This document shows positions 15,300-24,898 of a stretch of 33,983 bases of DNA, in pieces. The number at the start of each line of letters is the position of its first letter. The first letter of the stretch is position 1. The notes beneath the pieces are model-generated. The model saw only the letters and a list, made by a program, of their open reading frames with translations, was not told the DNA's origin and made no database searches. A program made the translations under genes and the position numbers. This stretch comes from Syntrophobacteraceae bacterium (GTDB taxonomy: Bacteria; Desulfobacterota; Syntrophobacteria; Syntrophobacterales; Syntrophobacteraceae): positions 1 through 33,983 of the forward strand of contig JAGPLX010000027.1 of assembly GCA_018053185.1 (NCBI GenBank), read 5' to 3'.

Positions 15300-17222
15300 A
15301 TGGGTAAAGCAATCGGGATCGATTTGGGGACAACCAACTCGGTAGTGGCAATCATGGAAGGCAAGGAGCCCAAGGTATTGGCCAATGCAGAAGGGGGAAG
15401 AACCACCCCTTCGATGGTGGCCTTTACGGACAGCGGCGAGCGGTTGGTGGGTCAGGCAGCCAAGAGACAGGCCATCACCAATCCGGAGAACACCGTATTT
15501 GCAGTAAAGCGACTGATTGGCCGCAAGTTTGATTCCAAGGAAGTTCAAGAAGATATCAAAATTCTCCCGTACAAAATTGTCAGAGGTCCCAATGGGGATG
15601 CATATATACAGATCCGCGGGCGCGACTACAGCCCGACGGAGATCTCGGCATTCATCCTTACCAAGATGAAGCAGACTGCAGAGGATTACTTGGGCGAGAA
15701 GGTCACGGAAGCAGTCATCACCGTTCCTGCTTACTTCAACGACAGTCAACGGCAAGCTACCAAGGACGCTGGGCAAATTGCCGGCTTGAATGTCCTACGC
15801 ATCATAAACGAACCGACGGCAGCCTCCCTGGCTTATGGGTTGGACCGGAAAAAGGATGAGAAGATTGCAGTCTTCGACCTTGGGGGTGGAACCTATGACA
15901 TCTCCATCCTCGAGATCGGGGAAGGGGTTTTCGAGGTGAAGGCCACCAACGGGGACACCCACCTGGGAGGAGAAGATTTCGACCAGCGCGTCATCGACTG
16001 GCTTGCCACGGAATTCAAGAAAGACTACGGTATCGACCTGCGCACCGACAAGATGGCCCTCCAGCGTCTGAAAGAGGCTGCGGAAAAGGCCAAGTGCGAG
16101 CTGTCCACCACCATGGAGACGGAAATCAATCTTCCCTTCATCACAGCCGATGCGTCTGGCCCGAAGCACATGAACATCAAATTGACCCGGGCCAAGCTCG
16201 AATCTTTGGTGGAAGATCTGGTGGAGCGCGTGGTGCCGCCCATGGAGCAAGCCTTACGGGATGCAGGCCTCAGTCGGTCGGATATAGATGAGGTCATCCT
16301 GGTGGGTGGAATGACACGCATGCCGCGAGTCCAGCAAAAAGTTTCGGAATTCTTTGGAAAAGAGCCGCACAAAGGTGTGAATCCCGATGAAGTGGTTGCC
16401 ATTGGAGCAGCCATTCAGGCGGGTGTCTTGAAGGGAGAGGTCAAAGACGTCCTGCTCCTCGATGTCACCCCACTATCTTTGGGAATCGAGACCTTGGGCG
16501 GAGTCATGACACGACTGATCGAACGCAATACCACCATCCCCACCCGGAAGAGCCAGATTTTTTCGACTGCCACCGACAACCAGACGGCCGTCTCTATCCA
16601 TGTCCTTCAAGGGGAACGAGAGATGGCGGCTGACAACAAAACTTTGGGCAGATTCGAGCTCGTGGGTATTCCGCCGGCCCCCCGCGGAGTGCCCCAGATT
16701 GAGGTGACCTTCGACATCGACGCCAACGGGATTGTCCACGTTTCGGCCAAAGATATGGCGACAAAGAAAGAACAGTCTATTCAAATCACCGCATCGAGCG
16801 GTCTCTCCCAGGAGGAGATCCAGCGACTGGTGAAGGAAGCGGAAACCTTTGCCGAAGAAGATCGCAGAAAGCGGGAGCTCATCGAGGCGAGGAATCAGGC
16901 GGACAGCCTCATCTACAGCACCGAAAAGACCATGAGGGAGATGGGGGAAAACGTGGACCCGGCTACCCGCCAGAGTATCGAATCCCAGATCGAGGTACTC
17001 AAAAAAGCCATGGAGGGGACCGACCGGGATGCGATCCTGAAGGAAACGGAACAGCTCACGCAGATCTCCCACAAGTTGGCCGAAGAGGCTTACAAACGGG
17101 CGTCGTCCCAACAACAGGAAGGTGCCCAGGCCGGGGCGGGCTCCGAGGCTTCCGCATCTTCCGGCAAGAAACCCGAAGATGACGTTGTGGATGCGGATTT
17201 TGAGGAGGTCAAGGATAAGTAA
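15300..17222 (+). CDS. dnaK: Chaperone protein DnaK (Hsp70)
   Basis: ATP-driven Hsp70 chaperone, 640 aa. The actin-like ATPase domain opens [17 protein letters not shown], with phosphate-loop motifs IFDLGGGT-like ([15 protein letters not shown]) and [11 protein letters not shown]. The linker [19 protein letters not shown] leads to the beta-sandwich peptide-binding domain. A helical lid follows, and the C-terminus is low complexity ([16 protein letters not shown]) before an acidic end [20 protein letters not shown] lies 10 bases before the ATG. The usual partner dnaJ is not downstream; the cluster ends at a terminator, so DnaJ must be encoded elsewhere. 15183-15299 holds no gene. Confidence 0.98.
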   Translation: MGKAIGIDLGTTNSVVAIMEGKEPKVLANAEGGRTTPSMVAFTDSGERLVGQAAKRQAITNPENTVFAVKRLIGRKFDSKEVQEDIKILPYKIVRGPNGDAYIQIRGRDYSPTEISAFILTKMKQTAEDYLGEKVTEAVITVPAYFNDSQRQATKDAGQIAGLNVLRIINEPTAASLAYGLDRKKDEKIAVFDLGGGTYDISILEIGEGVFEVKATNGDTHLGGEDFDQRVIDWLATEFKKDYGIDLRTDKMALQRLKEAAEKAKCELSTTMETEINLPFITADASGPKHMNIKLTRAKLESLVEDLVERVVPPMEQALRDAGLSRSDIDEVILVGGMTRMPRVQQKVSEFFGKEPHKGVNPDEVVAIGAAIQAGVLKGEVKDVLLLDVTPLSLGIETLGGVMTRLIERNTTIPTRKSQIFSTATDNQTAVSIHVLQGEREMAADNKTLGRFELVGIPPAPRGVPQIEVTFDIDANGIVHVSAKDMATKKEQSIQITASSGLSQEEIQRLVKEAETFAEEDRRKRELIEARNQADSLIYSTEKTMREMGENVDPATRQSIESQIEVLKKAMEGTDRDAILKETEQLTQISHKLAEEAYKRASSQQQEGAQAGAGSEASASSGKKPEDDVVDADFEEVKDK

Positions 17223-17263
17223 ACCTTGCTTTTCCATTGACGGACTTTGATTCTTCCATCATA

Positions 17264-17297
17264 AAGGGCACACGGTTTCTCTGGTGTGCCCTTATTC
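17264..17297 (+). terminator. Terminator after dnaK
   Basis: A 10-bp stem, AAGGGCACAC (17264-17273) with GTGTGCCCTT (17284-17293), loop of 10 bases, followed by ATTCCATT. The stem is perfect but the T-run is weak. It lies 40 bases past the dnaK stop and closes the heat-shock operon. Confidence 0.7.
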
Positions 17298-17348
17298 CAT
17301 TAAACGGAAGGCCGCTTCCGATCCACCCACACTAGGCCGACCGGTTCC

Positions 17349-19280
17349 ATGAATGTGATCCTTATGATGCGAAAAAATCCCTGGTTTTTGATTCCCTTAG
17401 CCGTCCTGTTTCTCACGAATTGTGCCCCGGTATCCCAGAAGCCCCCGGCAATGGCCCCCGGGGTTCCCCTGTCCCAGGCGCCTCCGGAGGGGGAAATTGC
17501 CGCCAAGAAGGCGGAACAGGAATACAAGGCGGGACGACCGGGAACGGCCATCTCCTTGTGGGAGAAGATCATCCAGACCTATCCCAACACTTCACTTGCC
17601 GCCAAGGGGTTTCATCGAGTGGGTGAGATCTATTTGCAAACCGGACAACCCGAACGAGCCTTCCAGTACCTGGACTATCTCGTTTATGCCTATCCTGGTT
17701 ATGAGGGCATCCATTCGGCACGGTTGGACAGACTCAGGGCCCTTGCGGCCGCAGGCAAGAAAAAGGAGATGATGAAAGAAGTCACTTCGGTGTGGGAAGC
17801 CTCCTCCGGGCGACCCGAGGTCCAACGAGGCATCAGTGAACTCATGGTGAATACCCTGGCCGCCGAGGGCGATATCGAGACGGGTTTTGAGTGGGCTTCG
17901 GCTGGATTTTCCGTGGCCAAAACCCCTGAAGAGCAAAAGATCCTGGTCAAGCCGACCATGGATCTTCTCCAGCATGCTAATGAATCCACGTTGACCCGTT
18001 TGATGAAGAAAAACCCTTCGAACTTCATGCGGGTCTTCCTGGAATATCGGCTGGTTCAGATCGAATCTCAGAAAGGACAACCCGAGGTGGGCAAGGAGCG
18101 GCTACGCAATCTTCTGAGCCGAAACCCCACACACCCGTTGGCCTCGGAGATCCAGGCGGCTCTTCGAGAAGCTCCTTCCGAGATCGAGACCGGAGTTCAT
18201 GCCGATCGTGTCGGCTGTCTTCTTCCCCTCAATGGGCAGTACGAAAAATACAGTCGCCTCGTCCTGCGAGGTCTTTCCATGGCTATGGAAGACTGGAAGG
18301 CTGTCTACCCCGACAAGATGGTGACTTTGGTGGTGAAGGACGCCCCGCCGGAATCGGATCGGTCTGTCAAGGCCTTCGAGGAACTGGTCAAGGGAGACGG
18401 CGTGATCGCGGTGATTGGGCCTTTGGGGAGCCAGTCCGCCAAGGCTGTTTCTCCCCTCGCCGACCGCTGGGGAATTCCTATGCTGGCTTTGACTCAGAGA
18501 GATGAGGAATCCGCCGACCAGTCCTTTGTGCTCCATATCTTTTTGGACAATCACGATCTGGTTCAGACCCTCGTCAAGTACTGCAGGGAAAAACTCGGCT
18601 ACACCCGCTTCGCGGTCCTTTACCCGGATGATCGGTATGGCCAGAGGCTCTCCAAGACATTCTCCGAGGTGGTCCGTGACCAGGGGGGAAACCTGTTGGC
18701 CAGTGTCGCCTACAAGGAACGGAGCACGGATTTTAAGGAACCCATTCAGAGACTCATAAATCTGGCAAGGCAGAATACTCCACCAACGGGTGACGATGGA
18801 ACGCCGTTCGAGGCACTGTTCATCCCGGACCAGGTTCAGGCCGTGTCCCTCATTGCACCTCAGCTACCTTACTACAATGTTGTCGGAGTGACTCTGCTGG
18901 GAACGAACCTGTGGGGGGAAGCCTCGCTGGTTCAAGCGGGTGGGGCCTATGTGGAACACGCCCTCTTCGCGACTCCCTACTTCCCGGAAGGGACATCGCC
19001 GCGAATCCGCGCCTTTAGCGAAAAATACCGGAGAATCTATGGGTCGGCACCCTCCTACTTGGAGGCCCAAGCCTACGATGCCATGATGTTATTTCTCCAG
19101 GCGAGGCATGGAAGCCGATCCCCTTCGATAGACCGAAAGGATTTGTTGCACAACCTGCTTCAAATTCGTGGATATGAAGGGCTTGCCGGGACCTATTCCA
19201 TCACACCCTATGGGACCGTGGATCGCAGTTATCTGATCCTCCAGGTATCCAACGGGCAGCTGGTCCAGGCAGGTCCGTGA
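17349..19280 (+). CDS. LpoA/LppC-like lipoprotein: TPR-like region plus periplasmic-binding fold
   Basis: The 643-aa protein begins with a signal peptide and a lipobox-like LTNC with C25, so it is probably lipid-anchored facing the periplasm. Asn at -1 is unusual for a lipobox. Residues about 50-270 are helical repeats like those of BamD/YbgF (KAEQEYKAGRPGTAISLWEK, AFQYLDYLVYAYPG). From about 285 there is a type-I periplasmic-binding fold: VGCLLPLNGQYEKYSRLVLRG, VIGPLGSQSAKAV, and RFAVLYPDDRYGQRL. This is the layout of LpoA, the outer-membrane activator of penicillin-binding protein PBP1A, and of ABC-type branched-chain receptors. No transporter genes adjoin it, which favours the activator reading. 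The ribosome-binding site is weak; M6 or M7 are alternative starts. Confidence 0.75.
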   Translation: MNVILMMRKNPWFLIPLAVLFLTNCAPVSQKPPAMAPGVPLSQAPPEGEIAAKKAEQEYKAGRPGTAISLWEKIIQTYPNTSLAAKGFHRVGEIYLQTGQPERAFQYLDYLVYAYPGYEGIHSARLDRLRALAAAGKKKEMMKEVTSVWEASSGRPEVQRGISELMVNTLAAEGDIETGFEWASAGFSVAKTPEEQKILVKPTMDLLQHANESTLTRLMKKNPSNFMRVFLEYRLVQIESQKGQPEVGKERLRNLLSRNPTHPLASEIQAALREAPSEIETGVHADRVGCLLPLNGQYEKYSRLVLRGLSMAMEDWKAVYPDKMVTLVVKDAPPESDRSVKAFEELVKGDGVIAVIGPLGSQSAKAVSPLADRWGIPMLALTQRDEESADQSFVLHIFLDNHDLVQTLVKYCREKLGYTRFAVLYPDDRYGQRLSKTFSEVVRDQGGNLLASVAYKERSTDFKEPIQRLINLARQNTPPTGDDGTPFEALFIPDQVQAVSLIAPQLPYYNVVGVTLLGTNLWGEASLVQAGGAYVEHALFATPYFPEGTSPRIRAFSEKYRRIYGSAPSYLEAQAYDAMMLFLQARHGSRSPSIDRKDLLHNLLQIRGYEGLAGTYSITPYGTVDRSYLILQVSNGQLVQAGP

Positions 19281-19436
19281 GGCCGATCTACGGGGTGGAG
19301 GCTTCTTTCTCGGTGAAAACCGGTGGACTCCGGGCTGTTTTCGGCGAAAAACCCGTTCGGGAAACCGATTTTCTTTGGAACCTTCCAATCACATCCAGCT
19401 TTGGCCTAATCCGAGCGATTGTGCTTGCAATCCAGC

Positions 19437-19510
19437 GTCATTCCGACGGAAGGCGTAAGCCAGAGGAGGTTTTCAATAACACACTGGATGCCGACTTTCG
19501 CCGGTATGAC
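19437..19510. repeat. Dispersed palindromic repeat-like element
   Basis: GTCATTCCGACGGAAG (19437-19452) and CTTTCGCCGGTATGAC (19495-19510) form an imperfect inverted repeat with about 42 bases between. This is the GTCATTCCsGCGAAAG type of end found in many dispersed intergenic repeats of proteobacterial genomes. It lies between the lipoprotein gene and the fmdB promoter, and no gene is evident in 19281-19675. Only one copy with both ends is visible in the window. Confidence 0.55.
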
Positions 19511-19675
19511 GAGCGCAACCTTAGAGAAGGAATCGCTCGGTTGAGGGTTGGCACAAAGATGACCCACCGGAGCGAAGAAGATGAAATGAGGTACGCGCCC
19601 GGGACAGAATTCCTCTGCGCGGTGGGTCCCATCACGCCGGGGCAGTCCCATGCCCGAAGCGGCGGGAATCCGTCC

Positions 19676-19703
19676 TTGACAAGGGAGACGTGGTTCTTAT
19701 AAT
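19676..19703 (+). promoter_or_regulatory. Near-consensus sigma-70 promoter of fmdB-type gene
   Basis: TTGACA (19676-19681), spacer 16, TATAAT (19698-19703): both hexamers are perfect. Transcription would start near 19710, about 57 bases before the coding start. It is the best promoter in the window. Confidence 0.85.
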
Positions 19704-19716
19704 GAAAATGATTTTT
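19698..19716 (+). promoter_or_regulatory. Fur-box-like site over the -10 of the fmdB promoter
   Basis: TATAATGAAAATGATTTTT matches the 19-base Fur consensus (GATAATGATAATCATTATC) at 14 positions. It overlaps the -10 and the transcription start, where a repressor would block the promoter. AT-rich promoter sequence makes chance matches likely, so this is tentative. Confidence 0.3.
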
Positions 19717-19766
19717 GGGGAACGATATGCCTCATGATGAACGCATAGGTAAAGGAGGTTTATGGT

Positions 19767-20030
19767 ATGCCAATCTACGAGTACGAATGTTTGAAGTGTG
19801 GGAAGACTGTCGAAGCCATGCAGAAGATCACCGATCCGCCCCTTTCGCAATGCATTCACTGCAGTGGCCAACTTCATAAACTCATTTCCATGAGCACTTT
19901 CCACCTCAAAGGTTCGGGCTGGTATGTAACCGACTATGCGGGGAAGAACCAGAGGTGTTCAGGGTCCAAGACGGAACCCGCCAAAACGGAAGCCAAGGAA
20001 TCGACCGCCGAGAAAGGGGGCACGGACTAA
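19767..20030 (+). CDS. FmdB-family zinc ribbon protein
   Basis: A small 87-aa protein beginning MPIYEYECLKCG, the hallmark of the FmdB regulatory-protein family. Two CxxC pairs (C8/C11 and C29/C32) make a zinc ribbon in the first 35 residues; a later GWYVTDY segment is typical, and the charged Lys/Glu-rich tail is low complexity. Family members are widespread and poorly characterised; one was linked to formamidase/amidase regulation. AAAGGAGG at 19751-19758 is a near-perfect ribosome-binding site, eight bases before the ATG. It is transcribed alone from a consensus promoter to a strong terminator. Nearby genes give no function. Confidence 0.85.
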   Translation: MPIYEYECLKCGKTVEAMQKITDPPLSQCIHCSGQLHKLISMSTFHLKGSGWYVTDYAGKNQRCSGSKTEPAKTEAKESTAEKGGTD

Positions 20031-20108
20031 TCCCGTGAAGGGGGGCGCCCCTGGGAAAGGATGGGCAGGGGCAAAATCCGTTGCGCGCCTAAAAGGATAG
20101 ATTTGGAT

Positions 20109-20132
20109 GCGGGCCAAGTGCCCGCTTTTTTT
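20109..20132 (+). terminator. Strong intrinsic terminator after fmdB-type gene
   Basis: GCGGGC (20109-20114), loop CAAGT, GCCCGC (20120-20125), then seven T (20126-20132). Textbook structure 78 bases after the stop codon. Confidence 0.92.
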
Positions 20133-20234
20133 GTGCACAATCGAGGGGGCTTTTTTTGTGTTTGTTTTGACAAAGGGGAGGGGAAACTTCAGTGGTATTG
20201 AGACGGTCGTACCGCCGATTCGAAAGGGTCATTC

Positions 20235-20756
20235 ATGGGAGAGGGACTCCTGGTGGTGTTCACGGGAGAGGGCAAGGGAAAGACGACGGCAGCCCTTGGC
20301 ATGGCGCTCCGTGCAGCTGGGCACGGAATGAAAATCCTTATTCTTCAGTTCATCAAAGGTTCTCGGTCCTCTGGGGAGCTCCAATCTCTAGCGGGACAGA
20401 ATAATATTGAAATTATTCCCTTGGGGATGGGATTCACCCGGAGGAAAGAAGATCTGGAAGAAGACCGGGAACTCGCTTTGCGTGGATGGGAGAAGGCGAT
20501 AACATCAATGCGGAGCGGTGCCTATCAAATGCTCGTTCTGGACGAGTTGAACCATGTTCTCTCTCTTGGTCTTCTCCCCCTCGAAACCGTCGTGGGTGCT
20601 CTGAAAAACCGGCCTCCCGGATTGCACGTGGTGGTGACGGGTCGCAATGCACCCCAAGCCCTGATTTCGGTGGCGGACCTGGTGACCGAAATGCAGTGCG
20701 TCAAGCACCCATACCGTGATCGAGGTTTGAAGGCACAGCAGGGGATCGAGTATTGA
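20235..20756 (+). CDS. cobO: Cob(I)alamin adenosyltransferase, CobA/CobO type
   Basis: Transfers the adenosyl group of ATP to reduced corrinoid, making adenosylcobalamin (or its cobinamide/cobyrinate precursors). The 173-aa protein has the CobA P-loop GEGKGKTTAALG (11-22), which in this family binds ATP in reversed orientation, then LILQFIKG and the acidic LVLDELNHVLSLG, and ends in HPYRDRGLKAQQGIEY, the conserved CobA C-terminus. Length is slightly short of E. coli BtuR (196), lacking its N-terminal extension. A TTGACA at 20167-20172 lies upstream but with no good -10. It probably works with the cobalt importer at 1365-4136, though they are 16 kb apart. No other cobalamin genes are in the window. 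Confidence 0.92.
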   Translation: MGEGLLVVFTGEGKGKTTAALGMALRAAGHGMKILILQFIKGSRSSGELQSLAGQNNIEIIPLGMGFTRRKEDLEEDRELALRGWEKAITSMRSGAYQMLVLDELNHVLSLGLLPLETVVGALKNRPPGLHVVVTGRNAPQALISVADLVTEMQCVKHPYRDRGLKAQQGIEY

Positions 20757-20961
20757 ACAAGAGCCAAGGTTGTCGTGAAGGGATCGAGATCCTGTACGGA
20801 AAAATTCAGTGGGAGCCTCGGTAACGGACCCTGTTCCAGGGAAACGTCCCAAGGTTCGATGCCCGGGTCGAGAACGTCGGGAGGGGGAGGAAATTCCTCT
20901 CGGGAATCCGGTAAGTTCCGGATGGGAAAAGAGAAGGGAGCAAAAGCTCGACCGCGTGTGT

Positions 20962-21153
20962 TCACGAAGCCTTTGCCCCCTCCATGAGAGCCTTGATCCG
21001 ATCTCTTTCAGCCCTTGCGATTCTGAGCTGGTCTTCCAGTTCACCCCGGAGCAGGGGGTGAAGACCCGCTTCCTCGAGTTTCTTTTCCAGTTCCTCCACT
21101 GTTCTCATCGCTTGATAGAGCTCAGTGGCCAACATCCGAATACTCATCCGCAT
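20962..21153 (-). CDS. Small helical protein (63 aa), function unknown
   Basis: A short, charged protein that is almost entirely helical: AMRTVEELEKKLEEAGLHPL followed by LRGELEDQLRIARAERDRIK. The heptad-like spacing suggests an antiparallel helical hairpin or coiled coil broken at GLHPLLRG. There are no cysteines and no signal peptide. GAGAG a few bases before ATG 21153 gives a modest ribosome-binding site; M3 and M6 are alternative starts. It lies about 60 bases downstream of the transglycosylase on the same strand, so both may be on one transcript. Family not recognised; composition makes a real gene likely. Confidence 0.6.
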   Translation of the reverse strand: MRMSIRMLATELYQAMRTVEELEKKLEEAGLHPLLRGELEDQLRIARAERDRIKALMEGAKAS

Positions 21154-21211
21154 GAACTCTCTGGTTCCATGTCTGCCGGCATCACCCGCGAGACCTGTCT
21201 ACTGTGAGTAC

Positions 21212-22267
21212 CTACCTTTTCAGGTAACCCTCGTATGCAAGGTCGAACTTGTCTCGAGTTCCGGAAGGCAATCGCAGTGCAAACCCCTCTTCAGGGGGCA
21301 CCCGGCCGTGCCGTAGAGACGAGTTCAAATCCCGCATATGACTGACAGGCACATTGACCCATTGGGCTACCTGCTCCAGTTTCAGGGGAGAGTTGACCCA
21401 AATGGATTCGAAGTCATATACGGGGAAATTCCGAGGACATTCGAAGCCGTAAGCCTCCAGGTTCCTCAGAATCTGCATGGCTGCCAGCACCTTGGGAACG
21501 TAAGTCCGGCTCCTGGTAGGAACTCCGGACTTTCTGGTCAGCTCCCAGAAATCATTGGCATTGCATCGCTTCACTGCCCGGGACACGGGACCTCCCCCCG
21601 TGTTGTAGGCAGCAATTGCCAACGTCCAGCACTGGTACTGATCGTAGAATGAGCGCAAGTACTTGGCAGCAGCTTGGGTTGATTTGATCGGATCGGCTCT
21701 TTCGTCCACCCAGCGGTCCACCCTCAGTCCCAGCGATCGGGCTGTTCCCGGCAGGAGTTGCCAATAGCCCACCGCTCCTCGATACGCGGCACGGGCTTGA
21801 AAGGAACTTTCCACGAACACAATGGCAATCATTTCCGCGGGAACACCGTTCGACTCCAGAATCTCAGCCATGACCGGGATGTAAGGAGAGGAACGTTTCA
21901 GGGCTGCTGTGAGGGTTTCCCGGCCCTCACGTTCGAAGTGCTGAATGAACTTGCGAATGGAAGGCTCGTTTGGAATATGGATTGGTATCCGATTCCTCGA
22001 CCTTCCTACTGGGGAAATGTTGTATACTGCAAAAGGCGGGGACAAGGACATCAACATCTCGAAACCTTCATGGGAAATCTTCTCCGGTGTGAGAAACGAT
22101 ATGGAGAGTTCACTCCAGGTATCGGGTTCCGTCCTTGCCTCGATTGGGGTGGTGAAACCAACGATGAGCAGAAGAAAAATTGGAAGTGTGCCGTACAGCA
22201 CCGGGTGCTTACGACAAGTGGTTGATTTCCCCAGTTGGTGCCTCCAGAGCTTAGCCTTTGGCGCCAT
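21212..22267 (-). CDS. Membrane-bound lytic murein transglycosylase (MltD-like)
   Basis: Cleaves peptidoglycan glycan strands to 1,6-anhydro ends in the periplasm. From ATG 22267 the protein is 351 aa: a signal peptide (hydrophobic about 25-40, likely cut after PIEA at 44), a linker, then an SLT domain. The catalytic glutamate is E153 in VFVESSFQARA, followed by GAVGYWQLLPGTARSLGL and the AIAAYNTGGG motif. The C-terminus, KLEQVAQWVNVPVSHMRDLN to LRLPSG, resembles one LysM-like peptidoglycan-binding module. An upstream in-frame ATG at 22321 exists, but AAGGAGG seven bases before 22267 fixes the later start. Whether it is lipidated is unclear; no lipobox is seen. Confidence 0.88.
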   Translation of the reverse strand: MAPKAKLWRHQLGKSTTCRKHPVLYGTLPIFLLLIVGFTTPIEARTEPDTWSELSISFLTPEKISHEGFEMLMSLSPPFAVYNISPVGRSRNRIPIHIPNEPSIRKFIQHFEREGRETLTAALKRSSPYIPVMAEILESNGVPAEMIAIVFVESSFQARAAYRGAVGYWQLLPGTARSLGLRVDRWVDERADPIKSTQAAAKYLRSFYDQYQCWTLAIAAYNTGGGPVSRAVKRCNANDFWELTRKSGVPTRSRTYVPKVLAAMQILRNLEAYGFECPRNFPVYDFESIWVNSPLKLEQVAQWVNVPVSHMRDLNSSLRHGRVPPEEGFALRLPSGTRDKFDLAYEGYLKR

Positions 22268-22855
22268 ACTGGTCCTCCTTCTTCTCATTTCAAAGAACAA
22301 CACATGGCCTCGCGGATCCATGCCATGAGAGTTTCGGATGCGGTCCTTTTACCAGCCCCAGGTTTCCCAAGGCAACTTCCATAAATCGGTATTTCCGGGA
22401 ATTTGCCCGGATTTCAGACAAATTCCTCCCCCATGGCGGCCCTCAGGGGAAGTATCCACAAACACGCAATCGTATTTAGGTGAATTGAGCCGACCTGGTG
22501 CGGCTAGAGGCTACTTAAGTCATTCTAGATCATAGCTTTTTGGTGAATCTCTTCCTTTACTGATTTTTTGAATCAGATCGGAGATATTCTAAAGTACTAT
22601 GTAAAACAGAAGGTTAGACCATGTTTCCCGATGTGCCGAGGCATCTTGGAGCGAGACTGTTGCGAACGAATCGTTTCACCGCCTGTGGGTGAACTTCCCA
22701 GGTGGAAAGCGGCAAACTTGACACTTTGGGTTCAATTCCCTACATTACCAGTCCTTGCGGGACGGGATATGATGGAATAGGCCGCCGCCGTGGGGCCCCC
22801 GCTGGTGGGATCCGGTCGAAGACACACACGGTTTATCGTTGTGAGGATCACTGGA
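22268..22855. other. Intergenic region between divergent transglycosylase and EF-G genes
   Basis: About 590 bases without a credible gene. It must hold the divergent promoters of both neighbours. The stretch 22505-22620 is AT-rich, and frames here lack ribosome-binding sites or known motifs. A T-arm-like GGGTTCAATTCCC followed by CATTACCA (22728-22749) is discussed under rejected items. Confidence 0.4.
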
Positions 22856-24898
22856 ATGAGCGACATCCGCCGACTCAAAAGCTATAGAAACATCGGGATT
22901 ATTGCCCATATCGATGCGGGGAAGACCACGGTCAGCGAAAGAATCCTCTTCTATACCGGAAAATCCTACAAGATGGGGGAGGTGCACGACGGCACCACCA
23001 TCCTGGATTGGATGGAACAAGAGCAAGAACGTGGAATCACCATCACTTCCGCGGTTACCACCTGCCGGTGGCGTGACCACGAAATCCACCTCATCGATAC
23101 CCCCGGACACGTGGATTTCACCATCGAGGTGGAACGGTCTCTTCGCGTGCTGGATGGAGCCATCGCCGTGTTTTGTGGAGTTGGAGGGGTCGAGCCCCAG
23201 TCCGAGACGGTCTGGCACCAGGCGGACAAATATCACGTGCCCAAGATCGCCTTTGTCAACAAGATGGATCGAGTGGGGGCGAGCTTCCAGAGGGTGGTCG
23301 AGCAGATTGGAGAGAAGTTTCGAACAGTTGCTCTGCCCGTGCAGCTGCCGGTGGGGCAGGAAGCCGACTTCCGAGGTGTGGTGGATCTGGTGCACATGAG
23401 GCAGATTTTATGGCGGGATGAGACGCTTGGGTCGGAATATGAGTTCGTGAATATCGAACCCGGAATGGCGGCGGAGGCGACCGAAGCCAGGGATCGTCTG
23501 GTGGCCCAGGTTGCGGAATGGGACGACCGTCTCATGGAACGCTACTTGGAAGAGGAGGAGATCTCCGCAGCAGATCTCCTGCCCATTCTGCGGAGACTCA
23601 CCTTGCAGCTGAAGATTGTTCCGGTACTTTGCGGATCGGCGCTTCGAAACAAGGGGATCCAACCACTTCTCGATGCAGTGGTGGACTACCTGCCATCTCC
23701 CTTGGACGTCCCTCCCGTGGAAGGTGTCAACCCGGTTACGGGACAGAGGGAGCATCGACTCAGCAGCGATCAGGACCCCTTGGCGGCTCTGGCGTTCAAG
23801 ATCTTTATGGATCAGGGCCGAAAATTGACCTATGTGAGAATTTATTCGGGAAAGCTCCAGGTGGGCGGGGATGTCTTGAACGCGTCCAAAGGGGTCCGGG
23901 AGAAGGTCTCCCGCATTTTCCGGATGCATGCCAACAGGCGGGAACGCATCGAGAAAACAGGCGCCGGTGACATCGTGGCTGTGACGGGCTTGAAGTCCTG
24001 CTCCACCGGTGATTCCATCTGCGACCCCTCCCGCCCCATTCTGCTCGAGCCTATCGGCACCTACGCGCCGGTCATTTCCATCGCCGTCGAGGCCAAAACC
24101 AGGGCGGACCAGGAAAAGCTCATGGACGGCCTGGCCAAGCTGTCCGAGGAGGATCCTACCTTCAAGTACGAGGAGAATCCGGATACGGGCCAGACTATTA
24201 TCAGCGGCATGGGAGAGCTGCATTTGGAAATCGTTTTGTCCAGGTTGGAACGTGACTACCATGTGGGGGTCAATGCGGGCAAACCCCAGGTGGTTTACCG
24301 GGAAACCATCACGAAGAAATCCCAGGCAAAGGGGGTTTTCGATCGCGAGATCGGGGGAGTCCGTCATTTTGGCGAGGTCGACGTCCATCTGGCTCCCCGG
24401 GATAGGGGTGCGGGGAACGTGGTGAGTGTCCGCATTCGTGATGGGTCGATCCCCGAGCCGTTTCATCAGGCCGTGGAGGAGGGGATTTGGGATGCCATCG
24501 CGAGTGGGCCTATTATGGGTTATCCCATGGTGGATGTGGAGGTGGTGGTGTATGGGGGAACCTGCCTGGATGGGGTATCGAGCGAGCTGGCTTTTCGGGT
24601 GGCGGCGGCCATGGCCTTCAAAAACGCCTGTGAGCTCGGAGCCCCCCTCCTGCTGGAGCCGTACATGAGTGTCGAGATTCTTGTGCCCGAAGAATATCTG
24701 GGGGAAGTCATCGGAGATGTGAACACCCGAAAGGGAAGGGTAGAGAGCATCACGTCCCGGGCGGCAATTCAGGTGGTGCGGGCAGTGGTGCCTCTGTCCA
24801 GGATGTTCGGATATTCCACTGCCTTGAGGTCCTCCACCCAGGGGAGGGCCACTTTCACCATGCACTTCTCACATTATGACGAAGCCTCGGGAGGTTAG
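22856..24898 (+). CDS. fusA: Elongation factor G (paralogue outside the str operon)
   Basis: Translational GTPase that drives ribosome translocation. From ATG 22856 (GAGG ten bases before) it is 680 aa. G motifs: AHIDAGKT (17-24), RGITIT with switch Thr (59-64), DTPGH (81-85), NKMD (135-138). Domains II-V follow, with the EF-G landmarks [18 protein letters not shown], the domain IV block GAGNVV, and [11 protein letters not shown]. The C-terminal domain V reads [19 protein letters not shown]. An in-frame upstream start at 22790 lacks a ribosome-binding site. No ribosomal protein or tuf genes adjoin it, so this may be the second EF-G found in many Desulfobacterota rather than the main copy. Confidence 0.88.
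   Translation: MSDIRRLKSYRNIGIIAHIDAGKTTVSERILFYTGKSYKMGEVHDGTTILDWMEQEQERGITITSAVTTCRWRDHEIHLIDTPGHVDFTIEVERSLRVLDGAIAVFCGVGGVEPQSETVWHQADKYHVPKIAFVNKMDRVGASFQRVVEQIGEKFRTVALPVQLPVGQEADFRGVVDLVHMRQILWRDETLGSEYEFVNIEPGMAAEATEARDRLVAQVAEWDDRLMERYLEEEEISAADLLPILRRLTLQLKIVPVLCGSALRNKGIQPLLDAVVDYLPSPLDVPPVEGVNPVTGQREHRLSSDQDPLAALAFKIFMDQGRKLTYVRIYSGKLQVGGDVLNASKGVREKVSRIFRMHANRRERIEKTGAGDIVAVTGLKSCSTGDSICDPSRPILLEPIGTYAPVISIAVEAKTRADQEKLMDGLAKLSEEDPTFKYEENPDTGQTIISGMGELHLEIVLSRLERDYHVGVNAGKPQVVYRETITKKSQAKGVFDREIGGVRHFGEVDVHLAPRDRGAGNVVSVRIRDGSIPEPFHQAVEEGIWDAIASGPIMGYPMVDVEVVVYGGTCLDGVSSELAFRVAAAMAFKNACELGAPLLLEPYMSVEILVPEEYLGEVIGDVNTRKGRVESITSRAAIQVVRAVVPLSRMFGYSTALRSSTQGRATFTMHFSHYDEASGG

Noticed and set aside
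19277-19702. 141-codon plus frame after the lipoprotein gene
   Set aside because: It overlaps the preceding stop, contains the palindromic repeat and runs into the fmdB promoter. The peptide looks like translated repeat DNA.
22726-22749. Possible tRNA 3' end: T-arm-like GGGTTCAATTCCC followed by CATTACCA
   Set aside because: The T-stem pairs poorly, and no matching 5' acceptor strand or anticodon arm lies 60-90 bases upstream. At best a tRNA fragment; not annotated.
23408-24865. 485-codon open frame on the minus strand
   Set aside because: It is the antisense shadow of the EF-G gene, which has all GTPase motifs; the shadow has no motif and no ribosome-binding site.
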